Part shown: one piece after another, positions 52,855 to 61,394 of the stretch
How positions within the stretch are numbered: position 1 is the first letter of the stretch
Layout of the letters: each line of letters starts with the position of its first letter
Origin: Streptomyces sp. man185
GTDB taxonomy: Bacteria > Actinomycetota > Actinomycetes > Streptomycetales > Streptomycetaceae
Direction: 5' to 3'
Length of the DNA: 64,000 bases
NCBI GenBank assembly: GCA_002551355.1
Contig: NTHE01000046.1
Location: 1 to 64,000, forward strand
The notes under the pieces: model-generated
The model's input: the letters and a program-made list of their open reading frames with translations, nothing else
What the model was told of the DNA's origin: nothing
Database searches by the model: none
Position numbers and translations under genes: made by a program

Positions 52855-53658
52855 TCAGGGTCGAGCGTTGTTCTTGCGTCGGCTCGCTATGACCTGGCCG
52901 ACGAGAACCACCGTTATCGCAATGATGAACATCGCGGTGCCGATGACGTTGATCTGCACGGGCGTGCCGCGCTGTGCCGAACCCCAGACGAACATGGGGA
53001 ACGTGACGGTGGAGCCCGCGTTGAAATTCGTGATGATGAAATCGTCGAACGAGAGCGCGAAGGCGAGCATCGCGCCCGCCGCGATGCCGGGGGCGGCGAT
53101 GGGAAGGGTCACCCGTACGAAGGTCTGCACGGGGCCCGCGTACAGGTCGCGGGCGGCTTCCTCCAGTCTCGGGTCCATCGACATCACGCGCGCCTTGACG
53201 GCGGTCACCACGAAGCTGAGGCAGAACATGATGTGCGCGATCAGCACGGTCCAGAAGCCGAGCTTGGCGCCCATGTTCAGGAAGAGCGTGAGCAGCGATG
53301 CGGCCATGACGACCTCGGGCATCGCCATCGGCAGGAAGATCAGCGAGTTGATCGCGCCGCGCGCCCGGAAGCGGTAGCGGACCAGCGCGAACGCGATCAT
53401 CGTGCCGAGCGCGGTCGCCCCGAGCGTCGCCCAGAAGGCGATCTGGAGCGAGAGGGAGAGCGAGCCGCACAGGTCGGCGACGCCGCACGGGTCCTTCCAG
53501 GCGTCCAGCGAGAACTGCTGCCAGGCGTAGTTGAAGCGCCCGTTGGGCTTGTTGAACGAGAACACCATCACGACGATGTTCGGCAGGATCATGTAGGCGA
53601 GGGTCAGCAGACCCGCGATGACGACCAGGTTCCGGCGTATCCAGCGCAGTACGGGCAT
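52855..53658 (-). CDS. Polyamine ABC transporter permease, PotC/PotI-like
   Basis: A 267-residue permease with six membrane helices and the EAA-type loop DPRLEEAARDLYAGPVQTFVRVTLPIA that contacts the ATPase. It ends with ASRRKNNARP. The ATG at 53658 shares one base with the previous stop (TGATG), indicating translational coupling. It forms the channel with the PotB/PotH-like subunit. Confidence 0.9.
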   Translation of the reverse strand: MPVLRWIRRNLVVIAGLLTLAYMILPNIVVMVFSFNKPNGRFNYAWQQFSLDAWKDPCGVADLCGSLSLSLQIAFWATLGATALGTMIAFALVRYRFRARGAINSLIFLPMAMPEVVMAASLLTLFLNMGAKLGFWTVLIAHIMFCLSFVVTAVKARVMSMDPRLEEAARDLYAGPVQTFVRVTLPIAAPGIAAGAMLAFALSFDDFIITNFNAGSTVTFPMFVWGSAQRGTPVQINVIGTAMFIIAITVVLVGQVIASRRKNNARP

Positions 53659-54599
53659 CAGACCAGGTCCTCCGTCCCGGAGCGGCGGATGTAGAAGGTG
53701 ACCGCCAGCAGGACGATCGCCATGAGGATGAACGAGAGCGCGGCGGCCGTCGGATAGTCCAGGACCCGCAGGAACTGGCTCTGGATGACGCTGCCGACCA
53801 TCTTGGTGTCGGTGGATCCGAGCAGCTCGGCGTTGACGTAGTCGCCGCTGGCCGGGATGAAGGTCAGCAGGGTGCCGGAGACGACGCCGGGCGTGGAGAG
53901 CGGGAACGTCACCTTGCGGAAGGTGGTGGCGGGGGTGGCGTAGAGGTCGCCCGCCGCCTCGTGCAGCCGGCCGTCGATCCGCTCCAGCGAGGTGTAGAGC
54001 GGCAGGATCATGAACGGCAGGAAGTTGTACGTCAGACCGCAGACGACGGCCATCGGGGTGGCGAGGACCCGGTTGGACTCGGTCCAGCCGAGCCAGCTGG
54101 TGACGTCCAGGACGTGCAGGGTGTTGAGGACGTCCACGACCGCGCCGCCGTCGGCGAGGATCGTCTTCCACGCCAGCGTACGGATGAGGAAGCTGGTGAA
54201 GAACGGGGCGATGACCAGCACCAGGACGAGGTTGCGCCAGCGGCCCGCCTTGAAGGCGATGAGGTAGGCGAGCGGGTAGCCCAGCAGCAGGCACAGGAGC
54301 GTGGCGGTGCCCGCGTACAGCAGGGACCGGATGAACTGCGGGTAGTAGTCGCGCAGGGCGTCCACGTACGTCTGGAAGTGCCAGGTGACCTCGAAGCCCT
54401 GCTCCAGCGAGCCGGTCTGCACGGAGGTGGAGGCCTGGTAGACGAGCGGCAGGGCGAAGAAGACGACCAGCCAGAGGATGCCGGGGAGCAGCAGCCAGTA
54501 GGGGACGAGCCGTTTGCGGGTGGAGGGCTTGCGGAGCGTGAGCTTCCGGGGCTCCTGGGGATCGGCGGGGGGCGCGGGCGGCGCCTCGGTGGCGCTCAC
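53658..54599 (-). CDS. Polyamine ABC transporter permease, PotB/PotH-like
   Basis: A 313-residue permease. After a charged tail (about 1-35), the first helix is PYWLLLPGILWLVVFFALPLVY; the EAA-type loop IDGRLHEAAGDLYATPATTFRKVT is near residue 215. Six helices are visible. GTG at 54599 overlaps the ATPase stop (GTGA at 54596-54599), so translation is coupled to the upstream ATPase gene. Confidence 0.9.
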   Translation of the reverse strand: MSATEAPPAPPADPQEPRKLTLRKPSTRKRLVPYWLLLPGILWLVVFFALPLVYQASTSVQTGSLEQGFEVTWHFQTYVDALRDYYPQFIRSLLYAGTATLLCLLLGYPLAYLIAFKAGRWRNLVLVLVIAPFFTSFLIRTLAWKTILADGGAVVDVLNTLHVLDVTSWLGWTESNRVLATPMAVVCGLTYNFLPFMILPLYTSLERIDGRLHEAAGDLYATPATTFRKVTFPLSTPGVVSGTLLTFIPASGDYVNAELLGSTDTKMVGSVIQSQFLRVLDYPTAAALSFILMAIVLLAVTFYIRRSGTEDLV

Positions 54600-55756
54600 T
54601 CGGCGTCCTCCACGCTCAGCGCGCCCGCGTCGATGTCCTGGGTGGCGTCGAGGCCGAAGGTGTGGGCGGGGTTCCAGTGCAGGACGACCTCGGCGCCGGG
54701 GGTCAGGCGCGTGTCCCTCTCGATGTTCTGCTCGTACACCTGGAGCGCCGTTCCGGCCGGGCTCTCGACGACGTACTGCGTGGAGACGCCGATGAAGCTG
54801 GAGTCGGTGATGCGGCCGGTGACGCGGTTGCGGCCGGCGGCTATGCCGTCGGCGTCGTCCGCGTGGGCCAGGGAGATCTTCTCGGGCCGGATGCCGAGGA
54901 GGAGACGGCCGCCGGCTGTGGTGGAGGAGGCCGAACATCGCTCGCGGGGCAGTGCGAGCTTCCCGCCGCCCGCGGCCACCACCAGGTCCTCGCCGGTGGA
55001 GACGATCTCGCCCCCGATGAGGTTGGAGGTGCCGAGGAAGTTGGCGACGAAGGTGGTGCGGGGGTTCTCGTAGAGGTCGGCGGGGGCGCCGAGCTGCTCG
55101 ACGCGGCCGCCGTTCATCACCGCGACGGTGTCGGCCATGGTCATGGCCTCCTCCTGGTCGTGGGTGACGTGCACGAAGGTGATGCCGACCTCGGTCTGGA
55201 TCCGCTTCAGCTCCAGCTGCATCTGGCGGCGCAGCTTGAGGTCGAGGGCGCCGAGGGGTTCGTCGAGCAGCAGGACCTGGGGGTGGTTGATGAGGGCGCG
55301 GGCGACGGCGACGCGCTGCTGCTGGCCGCCGGAGAGCTGGTGCGGCCTGCGGCGGGCGAAGTCGCCGAGCTGGACCAGCTCCAGCATGTCGTCGACCTGC
55401 TTCTTGACCGACTTGATGCCGCGTCGGCGCAGCCCGAAGGCGACGTTCTCGGTGATGTCCAGGTGCGGGAAGAGCGCGTAGCTCTGGAAGACGGTGTTGA
55501 CCGGCCGCTTGTACGGGGGCAGGTCGGTGATGTCCTTGTCCCCGAGGAAGACCGTGCCGGTGGTGGCCTCCTCCAGGCCCGCGATCATCCGCAGGGTGGT
55601 GGTCTTGCCGCAGCCGGACGCGCCGAGCAGGGCGAAGAACGAGCCCTGGGGCACGGTCAGGTCGAGCGGGTGCACGGCGGTGAAGGAGCCGTAGGTCTTG
55701 CTGATCCCGGCGAGGCGGACATCGCCGCCCGCGGTCTGCTGCTGCTGCTGTGTCAT
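54596..55756 (-). CDS. potA: Polyamine ABC transporter ATPase, PotA/PotG-like
   Basis: A 386-residue ATPase: five glutamines at the N terminus, Walker A GASGCGKTT (45-53), the Q-loop VFQSYALFPHLDITENV, signature LSGGQQQRVAVARAL and Walker B LLLDEPLGALD, then the polyamine-type TOBE domain (about 245-386; LLGIRPEKISL). It powers uptake of spermidine or putrescine. It follows the binding-protein gene after 73 bp that hold a small hairpin, and overlaps the next permease gene. Confidence 0.93.
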   Translation of the reverse strand: MTQQQQQTAGGDVRLAGISKTYGSFTAVHPLDLTVPQGSFFALLGASGCGKTTTLRMIAGLEEATTGTVFLGDKDITDLPPYKRPVNTVFQSYALFPHLDITENVAFGLRRRGIKSVKKQVDDMLELVQLGDFARRRPHQLSGGQQQRVAVARALINHPQVLLLDEPLGALDLKLRRQMQLELKRIQTEVGITFVHVTHDQEEAMTMADTVAVMNGGRVEQLGAPADLYENPRTTFVANFLGTSNLIGGEIVSTGEDLVVAAGGGKLALPRERCSASSTTAGGRLLLGIRPEKISLAHADDADGIAAGRNRVTGRITDSSFIGVSTQYVVESPAGTALQVYEQNIERDTRLTPGAEVVLHWNPAHTFGLDATQDIDAGALSVEDAE

Positions 55757-55802
55757 GGGTCGCAGTCCCAGTGTGTTCGGGGGGAGTTCGGGGAGGGCAG
55801 GG

Positions 55803-55818
55803 CCGGTGGGGGCACCGG
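55803..55818 (-). terminator. Small intra-operon hairpin between the binding-protein and ATPase genes
   Basis: CCGGTG and CACCGG flank a 4-nt GGGG loop, 12 bp past the binding-protein stop. Such a hairpin often stabilises the upstream message so that the binding protein is made in excess. Confidence 0.4.
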
Positions 55819-55829
55819 TGGATGCCTGG

Positions 55830-57077
55830 TCAGGCGCCGATGAGCTTGGCGAACTTCTCTTCGTACGCCGTCTCTTCCTCCGTGCTCAGGGAGCGGAAGG
55901 AGCGGGACTTCGCCGCCATCTCCTTGTCGGGGAGGATCAGCGTGTTGGAGGCCATCGACTCGTCGATCTTGGCGAGTTCCTCGCGTACGCCGTCGACCGG
56001 GCAGACGTAGTTGATGTACGCGGCGAGCTGGGCGGCGACCGGCGGCTCGTAGTAGTAGTCGATGAGCCTCTCGGCGTTGGTCTTGTGCCGGGCCTGGGCG
56101 GGGACCAGGAGGCTGTCGCTGGAGGTGATGTATCCGGCGGCCGGGATGGCGTACTCGATGTCCGGGTTGTCGGCCTGAAGCTGGATGACGTCCCCCGCCC
56201 AGGCGACGCAGGCCGCGATGTCGCCCTTGCTGAGGTCGGCGGTGTAGTCGTTGCCGGTGAAGCGGCGGATCTGCTTCTTGTCGACGGCCTTCTGGAGGCG
56301 GCCGATCGCGCCGTCGAAGTCGGTGTCGGTGAACTTCCCCGGGTCCTTGCCCTGGTCGAGGAGGGTCATGCCGACGGTGTCGCGCATCTCGGAGAGGAAG
56401 GAGACGCGGCCCTTGAGCTTCGGGTCGTCGAGCAGCTGGGTGACGGAGTCGACCTTGCGGCCTCCGGTCGCCTTCTTGTTGTACGCGATGACGGTCGGGA
56501 TGCCCGTCCACGGATAGGAGTAGGCGCGGCCGGGGTCCCAGTCGGGGCTGCGGAACTGGGCGGACACGTTGGCGAAGGCGTGCGGGAGGTTCGACGGGTC
56601 GAGCTTCTGCGCCCAGCCGAGCCGGATGATGCGGGCGGCGAGCCAGTCGGTGACGCAGATGAGGTCGCGCCCGGTGTCCTGCCCGGCCGCCAGCTGCGGC
56701 TTGATCTTCCCGAAGAACTCGACGTTGTCGTTGATGTCCTCGGTGTACTTGACCCTGATCCCGGTGCGTTCGGTGAACGCCTCCAGGGTGGGTCGGCTCT
56801 TCTCGTCCTCGCTCACGTCCATGTACTCGGTCCAGTTGGAGAAGTTCAGCACCTTCTCCTTGGCCGAGTGGTCGTCGGCGGCCGCTGCTCCCTCGGCGCG
56901 CCCGGCGGGCGGGATGCCGCACGCGCCGAGGGTGGCTATGCCGCCGATCGCGAGCGCGCCCATGCCGGAGGCACGCAGCAGGGAGCGGCGGGTGAGGGCG
57001 CCCCTGCCGTTGTTCAAGGATCGCCTCATGGCGGCCAGTTGGGCCGGTGTGAGGCGCTCGGGCTCGTAACTCTCCAT
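55830..57077 (-). CDS. Polyamine ABC transporter substrate-binding protein, PotD/PotF-like
   Basis: A 415-residue binding protein with a twin-arginine leader (RRSLLRAS at about 34-41), a hydrophobic core and the lipobox LGAC, so it is a Tat-exported lipoprotein. The mature part starts LNFSNWTEYMDVSEDEKSRP (PotD/PotF opening), has TGIPTVIAYNKK and ends with a helical domain. It would capture putrescine or spermidine outside the membrane. ATG at 57077 begins MESYEPERL; it lies 74 bp after the aldehyde dehydrogenase gene, with an 11-bp hairpin between. Confidence 0.9.
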   Translation of the reverse strand: MESYEPERLTPAQLAAMRRSLNNGRGALTRRSLLRASGMGALAIGGIATLGACGIPPAGRAEGAAAADDHSAKEKVLNFSNWTEYMDVSEDEKSRPTLEAFTERTGIRVKYTEDINDNVEFFGKIKPQLAAGQDTGRDLICVTDWLAARIIRLGWAQKLDPSNLPHAFANVSAQFRSPDWDPGRAYSYPWTGIPTVIAYNKKATGGRKVDSVTQLLDDPKLKGRVSFLSEMRDTVGMTLLDQGKDPGKFTDTDFDGAIGRLQKAVDKKQIRRFTGNDYTADLSKGDIAACVAWAGDVIQLQADNPDIEYAIPAAGYITSSDSLLVPAQARHKTNAERLIDYYYEPPVAAQLAAYINYVCPVDGVREELAKIDESMASNTLILPDKEMAAKSRSFRSLSTEEETAYEEKFAKLIGA

Positions 57078-57108
57078 ACGCTGTTCGCCCTTTCGGGTGG
57101 GAGGCCGC

Positions 57109-57136
57109 CGGGGCCCGTCGCCGTGGACGGGCCCCG
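57109..57136 (-). terminator. Intra-operon hairpin between aldehyde dehydrogenase and binding-protein genes
   Basis: An 11-bp perfect stem (57109-57119 with 57126-57136) with a 6-nt loop, starting 15 bp past the dehydrogenase stop. It may partly terminate the transcript or protect its upstream end. Confidence 0.55.
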
Positions 57137-57151
57137 CTCGTGCGGCAGCTG

Positions 57152-58666
57152 CTATCGGTCCCCGAAGATCGTGCGGTGCCAGTCCTTGCGGGCGACCGCG
57201 GTGTTGTCGTACATGACGTGCTTGACCTGCGTGTACTCCTCGAAGGAGTACGCCGACATGTCCTTGCCGAAGCCGCTGGCCTTGTATCCGCCGTGCGGCA
57301 TCTCGGAGAGGATCGGGATGTGGTCGTTCACCCACACACAGCCCGCCTGGATCTCGCGGGTGGCGCGGTTCGCGCGGTACAGGTCGCGGGTCCAGGCGGA
57401 GGCGGCCAGTCCGTACGGGGTGTCGTTGGCGAGCGCGATGCCCTCGTCGTCGGTGTCGAAGGGCAGCACCACCAGGACCGGGCCGAAGATCTCCGACTGG
57501 ACGACCTCGCTGTCCTGGGCGGCCCCGGCGATCAGGGTCGGCCGGTAGTACGCGCCGTCGGCGAGGTCGCCGCCGGGTGCCTCGCCGCCGGTGACGACCT
57601 GGGCGTAGCCGCGGGCCCGCTCGACGAAGGCGGCGACGCGGTCGCGCTGGGCGTGGCTGATGAGGGGGCCGAGGTCGGTGGACGCGTCGAAGGGAGAGCC
57701 GAGCCGGACGGTCTCCATGAGGGCGGCGACGTCGCGGACGAAGGCGTCGTAGAGGGGGCGCTGTACGTAGGCGCGGGTGGCGGCGGTGCAGTCCTGGCCG
57801 GTGTTGATGAGGGAGCCGGCGACCGCGCCGTGGACGGCGGCCTCCAGGTCGGCGTCGTCGAAGACCACGAAGGGGGCCTTGCCGCCGAGCTCCAGGTGGA
57901 GGCGCTTGACCGTGGCGGTGGCGATCTCCGCGACGCGCTTGCCGACGGCGGTGGAGCCGGTGAAGGAGGTCATCACGACGTCGGGGTGGCCGACGAGGTG
58001 CTCGCCGGCGTCCTTGCCCGCGCCGGTGACGATGTTGATGACGCCGTCGGGGATGCCCGCCTCGGTGGCCGCCCGGGCGAACATCAGCGAGGTGAGCGGG
58101 GTGAGTTCGGCCGGCTTGAGGACGATGGTGTTGCCCGCGGCGACGGCCGGGAGGACCTTCCAGGCGGCCATCTGGAGCGGGTAGTTCCAGGGGGCGATGG
58201 AGCCGACGACACCGATCGCCTCGCGCCGTACGTAGGAGGTGTGGTCGCCGTCGTACTCGGCGGCGGCCTTGCCCTCCAGGTGGCGGGCCGCGCCCGCGAA
58301 GAAGGCGGCGTTGTCGACGGTGCCGGGGACGTCGAACTCGGTGGAGAGCTTGATGGGCTTGCCGCACTGGAGGGACTCGGCGTACGCGAAGTCGTCGGCC
58401 TGCTCGGCGAGGACGGCGGCGAAGCGGTGCATCGCCTCGGAGCGTTCGCCCGGGGTGGCGCCGGACCAGCCGGGGAAAGCGGCGCGGGCGGCCGCGACGG
58501 CCGCGTCCACGTCCTCCGGGCCGGCCAGCTCGTAGCGGAGCACGCTCTCGCCGGTCGCGGGGTTCACCACCTCGTGGTGGCGGCCGGACGTGCCGGGGAG
58601 CAGCTTGCCGCCGATGTACTGCGCACCTTCCGCGAAGCGGTCCTGAACCTGGAAGCCGTTGCTCAT
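57152..58666 (-). CDS. Aldehyde dehydrogenase, aminobutyraldehyde (PuuC/PatD-like) type
   Basis: A 504-residue aldehyde dehydrogenase: SIAPWNYPLQMAAWK (site Asn), FTGSTAVGKRV, the base in LHLELGGKAPF, and the nucleophile Cys293 in NTGQDCTAATRAYV. Sequence style matches betaine or aminobutyraldehyde dehydrogenases, which turn gamma-aminobutyraldehyde to GABA (PatD) or the glutamylated form (PuuC). First gene of the polyamine operon (aldehyde dehydrogenase, binding protein, ATPase, two permeases, oxidase). Its ATG at 58666 begins MSNGFQVQDRFAEGAQ and AGGAGAGCGTC lies just upstream. Confidence 0.9.
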   Translation of the reverse strand: MSNGFQVQDRFAEGAQYIGGKLLPGTSGRHHEVVNPATGESVLRYELAGPEDVDAAVAAARAAFPGWSGATPGERSEAMHRFAAVLAEQADDFAYAESLQCGKPIKLSTEFDVPGTVDNAAFFAGAARHLEGKAAAEYDGDHTSYVRREAIGVVGSIAPWNYPLQMAAWKVLPAVAAGNTIVLKPAELTPLTSLMFARAATEAGIPDGVINIVTGAGKDAGEHLVGHPDVVMTSFTGSTAVGKRVAEIATATVKRLHLELGGKAPFVVFDDADLEAAVHGAVAGSLINTGQDCTAATRAYVQRPLYDAFVRDVAALMETVRLGSPFDASTDLGPLISHAQRDRVAAFVERARGYAQVVTGGEAPGGDLADGAYYRPTLIAGAAQDSEVVQSEIFGPVLVVLPFDTDDEGIALANDTPYGLAASAWTRDLYRANRATREIQAGCVWVNDHIPILSEMPHGGYKASGFGKDMSAYSFEEYTQVKHVMYDNTAVARKDWHRTIFGDR

Positions 58667-58733
58667 GACGCTCTCCTCCGCCGCTGTACCCGCTGGGCGG
58701 GGTCGGCGTAGCTTCTTCGTGAATTGAGTGCCG

Positions 58734-58762
58734 ATCCTGACAGAGGGGTTCACGCCCAACAA
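58734..58762 (-). promoter_or_regulatory. Promoter of the polyamine operon
   Basis: On the minus strand TTGTTG (58757-58762) and CAGGAT (58734-58739) are 17 nt apart, 68 bp before the aldehyde dehydrogenase start. An inverted repeat (58765-58800) sits directly upstream of the -35 box. Confidence 0.55.
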
Positions 58763-58764
58763 GT

Positions 58765-58800
58765 GATTCCGTTGTTGCCTTTTGGTTACGCGACGGAATC
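58765..58800. promoter_or_regulatory. Inverted repeat upstream of the polyamine promoter
   Basis: Perfect 8-bp arms GATTCCGT (58765-58772) and ACGGAATC (58793-58800) enclose a 20-nt, relatively AT-rich spacer. Its position next to the -35 box fits an activator or repressor site; the protein is unknown. Confidence 0.55.
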
Positions 58801-58873
58801 TGTCGACCATGTGTCGTGTCAGTGCGGAAATCCCCGTACGGAGTGTCAGTGGCGGATGCCACACTCACATGCC

Positions 58874-59422
58874 ATGGGACCGATCGATGACCTCCTGGCG
58901 GACGTGGCGCGGGGCAAGCGGGTGAAGTATCTGCCCTTCTGGGGGCACCGCCCGCGCCCGGACGGACGGCTGGGCCCGAGTTGTCTGAGCCAGTGGTGGC
59001 CGGCGCCGTTCACGGCGGACGGGGTGATGTACGCGAGCGCCGAGCACTGGATGATGGCGGGCAAGGCGCGGCTCTTCGGCGATCCGGAGGCCGAGCGGGC
59101 GGCGGTGTCGGCGAAAAGCCCGGCGGCCGCGAAGAAGGCGGGGCGCCTGGTGCGCGGCTTCGACGAGGACGTGTGGATACGGGAGCGGTTCGCCCTGGTC
59201 GTGGAAGGCAGCGCGCACAAGTTCGGGCAGGACCCGGAGCTGGCCGGCTATCTCCTGGGCACCGGGGAGCGGGTGCTGGTGGAGGCGTCCCCGCTGGACC
59301 GGATCTGGGGCATCGGGCTCGCGCCGGACGACGAGCGGGTGGAGCGGCCGCAGGAGTGGCGGGGGCTGAATCTGCTGGGCTTCGCGCTGATGGAGGCGCG
59401 GGAGAAGTTGCGGGCGGGCTGA
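58874..59422 (+). CDS. NADAR-domain protein (YbiA-like)
   Basis: A 182-residue protein with the NADAR pattern: KYLPFWGHRP, then LSQWWPAPFTADGVMYASAEHWMMAGKARLFGD and WIRERFALVVEGSAHKFGQDP, ending LDRIWGIGLAP and GLNLLGFALMEARE. NADAR proteins are N-glycosidases acting on ADP-ribosyl or ribosyl-amine compounds (nicotinamide, riboflavin intermediates or ADP-ribosylated guanine). Substrate here unknown. ATG at 58874 (MGPIDDLL) is chosen by family start; ATG at 58856 is an alternative with a weak GGAG-like site. Confidence 0.82.
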   Translation: MGPIDDLLADVARGKRVKYLPFWGHRPRPDGRLGPSCLSQWWPAPFTADGVMYASAEHWMMAGKARLFGDPEAERAAVSAKSPAAAKKAGRLVRGFDEDVWIRERFALVVEGSAHKFGQDPELAGYLLGTGERVLVEASPLDRIWGIGLAPDDERVERPQEWRGLNLLGFALMEAREKLRAG

Positions 59423-59456
59423 GGCGGAACCGCGCGGCGGGTTCGCCCCTACGACG

Positions 59457-59492
59457 ACCGGCCGGGCGGGGAACGGTCCCTGCCCGGCCGGT
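59457..59492. terminator. Bidirectional terminator between the NADAR and DUF4190 genes
   Basis: A perfect 11-bp stem (59457-59467 with 59482-59492, arm ACCGGCCGGGC), with a further GGG-CCC pair in the 14-nt loop, midway between convergent genes. Confidence 0.85.
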
Positions 59493-59511
59493 GACGTACG
59501 CAGTCGTCGCG

Positions 59512-60216
59512 CTAGCGGCGGTCCTCGACGACCAACGACGTGGCGAACGGGTCGTCGTAGGTGTCGTTGTAGTCGCTGTCCCGGTCGTCGGCCGTCGTTG
59601 CGGCCCAGATGATCACGCCGAGGATCGCGGCGCCGACGACGATGCCGACGGAGCCGAGGATGACGCCGGCGAGCGCCATGCCCCGGTTGGTGGCCTCGCC
59701 GCGCTTGGCACGGCCGAGGCCGATGATGCCGAAGATCAGCGCGAGGATGCCGAGGATGATGTTGAGTCCGTAGAGGCAGAAGCCGACCACGGAGACGATG
59801 CCGATCACCATCGCGGCCGTGCCCAGACCGTTGTTGGGCGCCGGTCCCCAGGCGCCCGGACCAACGCCGTAGGCGCCGTAACCCGGGTAGCCGCCGTAGG
59901 GCTGCGGAGGCGGAGCCGGATAGCCGTAGTGCGCGGCGGCCGGCGGCTGGGCCGGGTGGCCGGGGCCGTTCGGGCCGATCGGCGGCGGCGGTACGTCCGA
60001 GGGCGCGGGCCCGAAGCCTCCGTGCTGGGGTATCGGCCCGGTGCCGTCCCCCGCGGCCGGTCCGGCGCTCGGCATCGACGTCACGGTCGGCTGGTCGTGG
60101 ACCGCGGGCGGCGGCGTCTGCGCACCCTGCTTGCCCAGATCCACCCTGCTGTCCGGCGGTGCCCACGGATCGCGCGGCGCGGCCCCGCCCCCGGGCTGCT
60201 CTGTGTTGTCTGACAT
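59512..60216 (-). CDS. DUF4190-type membrane protein with Pro-rich N terminus
   Basis: A 234-residue protein: Pro/Gly-rich N terminus (about 1-130, with GYPAPPPQPYGGYPGYGAYG), two membrane helices (about 135-165 and 178-205; NIILGILALIFGIIGLGRAKRGEATNRGMALAGVILG is the DUF4190 signature), and an acidic cytoplasmic or external tail (DDRDSDYNDTYDDP). The function of the family is unknown. It ends at a bidirectional terminator and starts opposite the deaminase gene. Confidence 0.8.
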   Translation of the reverse strand: MSDNTEQPGGGAAPRDPWAPPDSRVDLGKQGAQTPPPAVHDQPTVTSMPSAGPAAGDGTGPIPQHGGFGPAPSDVPPPPIGPNGPGHPAQPPAAAHYGYPAPPPQPYGGYPGYGAYGVGPGAWGPAPNNGLGTAAMVIGIVSVVGFCLYGLNIILGILALIFGIIGLGRAKRGEATNRGMALAGVILGSVGIVVGAAILGVIIWAATTADDRDSDYNDTYDDPFATSLVVEDRR

Positions 60217-60337
60217 GGGCCTCCCCCATCGTGGTCCCGTCATGCTACGGCCAGGACCGACGGCCCCGGACGCCGCCTGCGATGATCGGTGCGGCCGGTA
60301 TGCCCGGCCGACGTCACGCCGAACCGGGAGATTTCCG

Positions 60338-61372
60338 ATGACCGATCCGCATCCCTTCATCGCCGGGCTGCCCAAGGCCGAGCTCCACGTCCACCATGTC
60401 GGGTCGGCCTCGCCCCGGATCGTCGCCGAGCTGGCCGCCCGCCACCCGGACTCCAAGGTCCCCACGGATCCGGAGGCGCTGGTCGACTACTTCACCTTCA
60501 CCGACTTCGCGCACTTCATCGAGGTCTACCTCTCGGTGGTGGACCTGGTCCGCACCCCCGAGGACGTCCGGCTGCTCACCTTCGAGGTGGCGCGGGACAT
60601 GGCCCGGCAGAACATCCGGTACGCGGAGCTGACCGTGACCCCGTACAGCTCGACGAAGCGGAACATCCCCGAGGTCGGGTTCATGGAGGCCTTGGAGGAC
60701 GCGCGCAAGGCGGCCGAGGCCGAGCTGGGCGTCGTGCTGCGCTGGTGCTTCGACATTCCGGGCGAGGCCGGGCTCCAGGCAGCCGAGGAGACCGCCCGGC
60801 TCGCGGTGGAACGACGGCCCGACGGGCTCGTATCCTTCGGCCTCGGCGGGCCCGAGATCGGCGTGGACCGCCCGCAGTTCAAGCCCTACTTCGACCGGGC
60901 CATCGCCGAGGGCCTGCACTCGGTGCCGCACGCCGGGGAGACCACCGGACCGCAGACGGTCTGGGACGCGCTGACCGCGCTGCGCGCCGAGCGCATCGGC
61001 CACGGCACCAGCTCCGTACAGGACCCGAAGCTGCTGGAGCACCTCGCCGAGCACCGCATCGCCCTGGAGGTCTGCCCGACGTCCAACATCGCCACCCGCG
61101 CGGTCACCGACATCGAGCTGCACCCCATCCGGGAGATGGTGCAGGCGGGCGTGCTGGTCACCGTCAACAGCGACGACCCGCCGATGTTCGGCACCGACCT
61201 CAACAACGAGTACGCGGTGGCCGCCCGGCTGCTGGAGCTGGACGAGCGCGGCATCGCGGACCTCGCGAAGAACGCCGTGGAGGCCTCGTTCCTCGACCCG
61301 GCCGGCAAGCGGAAGCTGGCCGAGGAGATCGACACGTACACGACGAACTGGCTCCGGGCCCCCGGCCGCTGA
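60338..61372 (+). CDS. Adenosine-deaminase-family enzyme, possibly 6-aminodeoxyfutalosine deaminase
   Basis: A 344-residue metal-dependent deaminase. The metal motif HxH (ELHVHHVGS, His17 and His19), HAGE with its catalytic Glu, HGTS, and SDDPPMFGTDL with the metal Asp are all present. The opening HVHHVGSASPRIVAEL differs from the HLHLDGAL of true adenosine deaminases. Streptomyces makes menaquinone by the futalosine route, and a close relative in S. coelicolor is, as I recall, assigned as aminodeoxyfutalosine deaminase, so that is the preferred reading; adenosine deaminase is the alternative. ATG at 60338. Confidence 0.8.
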   Translation: MTDPHPFIAGLPKAELHVHHVGSASPRIVAELAARHPDSKVPTDPEALVDYFTFTDFAHFIEVYLSVVDLVRTPEDVRLLTFEVARDMARQNIRYAELTVTPYSSTKRNIPEVGFMEALEDARKAAEAELGVVLRWCFDIPGEAGLQAAEETARLAVERRPDGLVSFGLGGPEIGVDRPQFKPYFDRAIAEGLHSVPHAGETTGPQTVWDALTALRAERIGHGTSSVQDPKLLEHLAEHRIALEVCPTSNIATRAVTDIELHPIREMVQAGVLVTVNSDDPPMFGTDLNNEYAVAARLLELDERGIADLAKNAVEASFLDPAGKRKLAEEIDTYTTNWLRAPGR

Positions 61373-61394
61373 CCCCGGTCGTCACAATGGCCTC

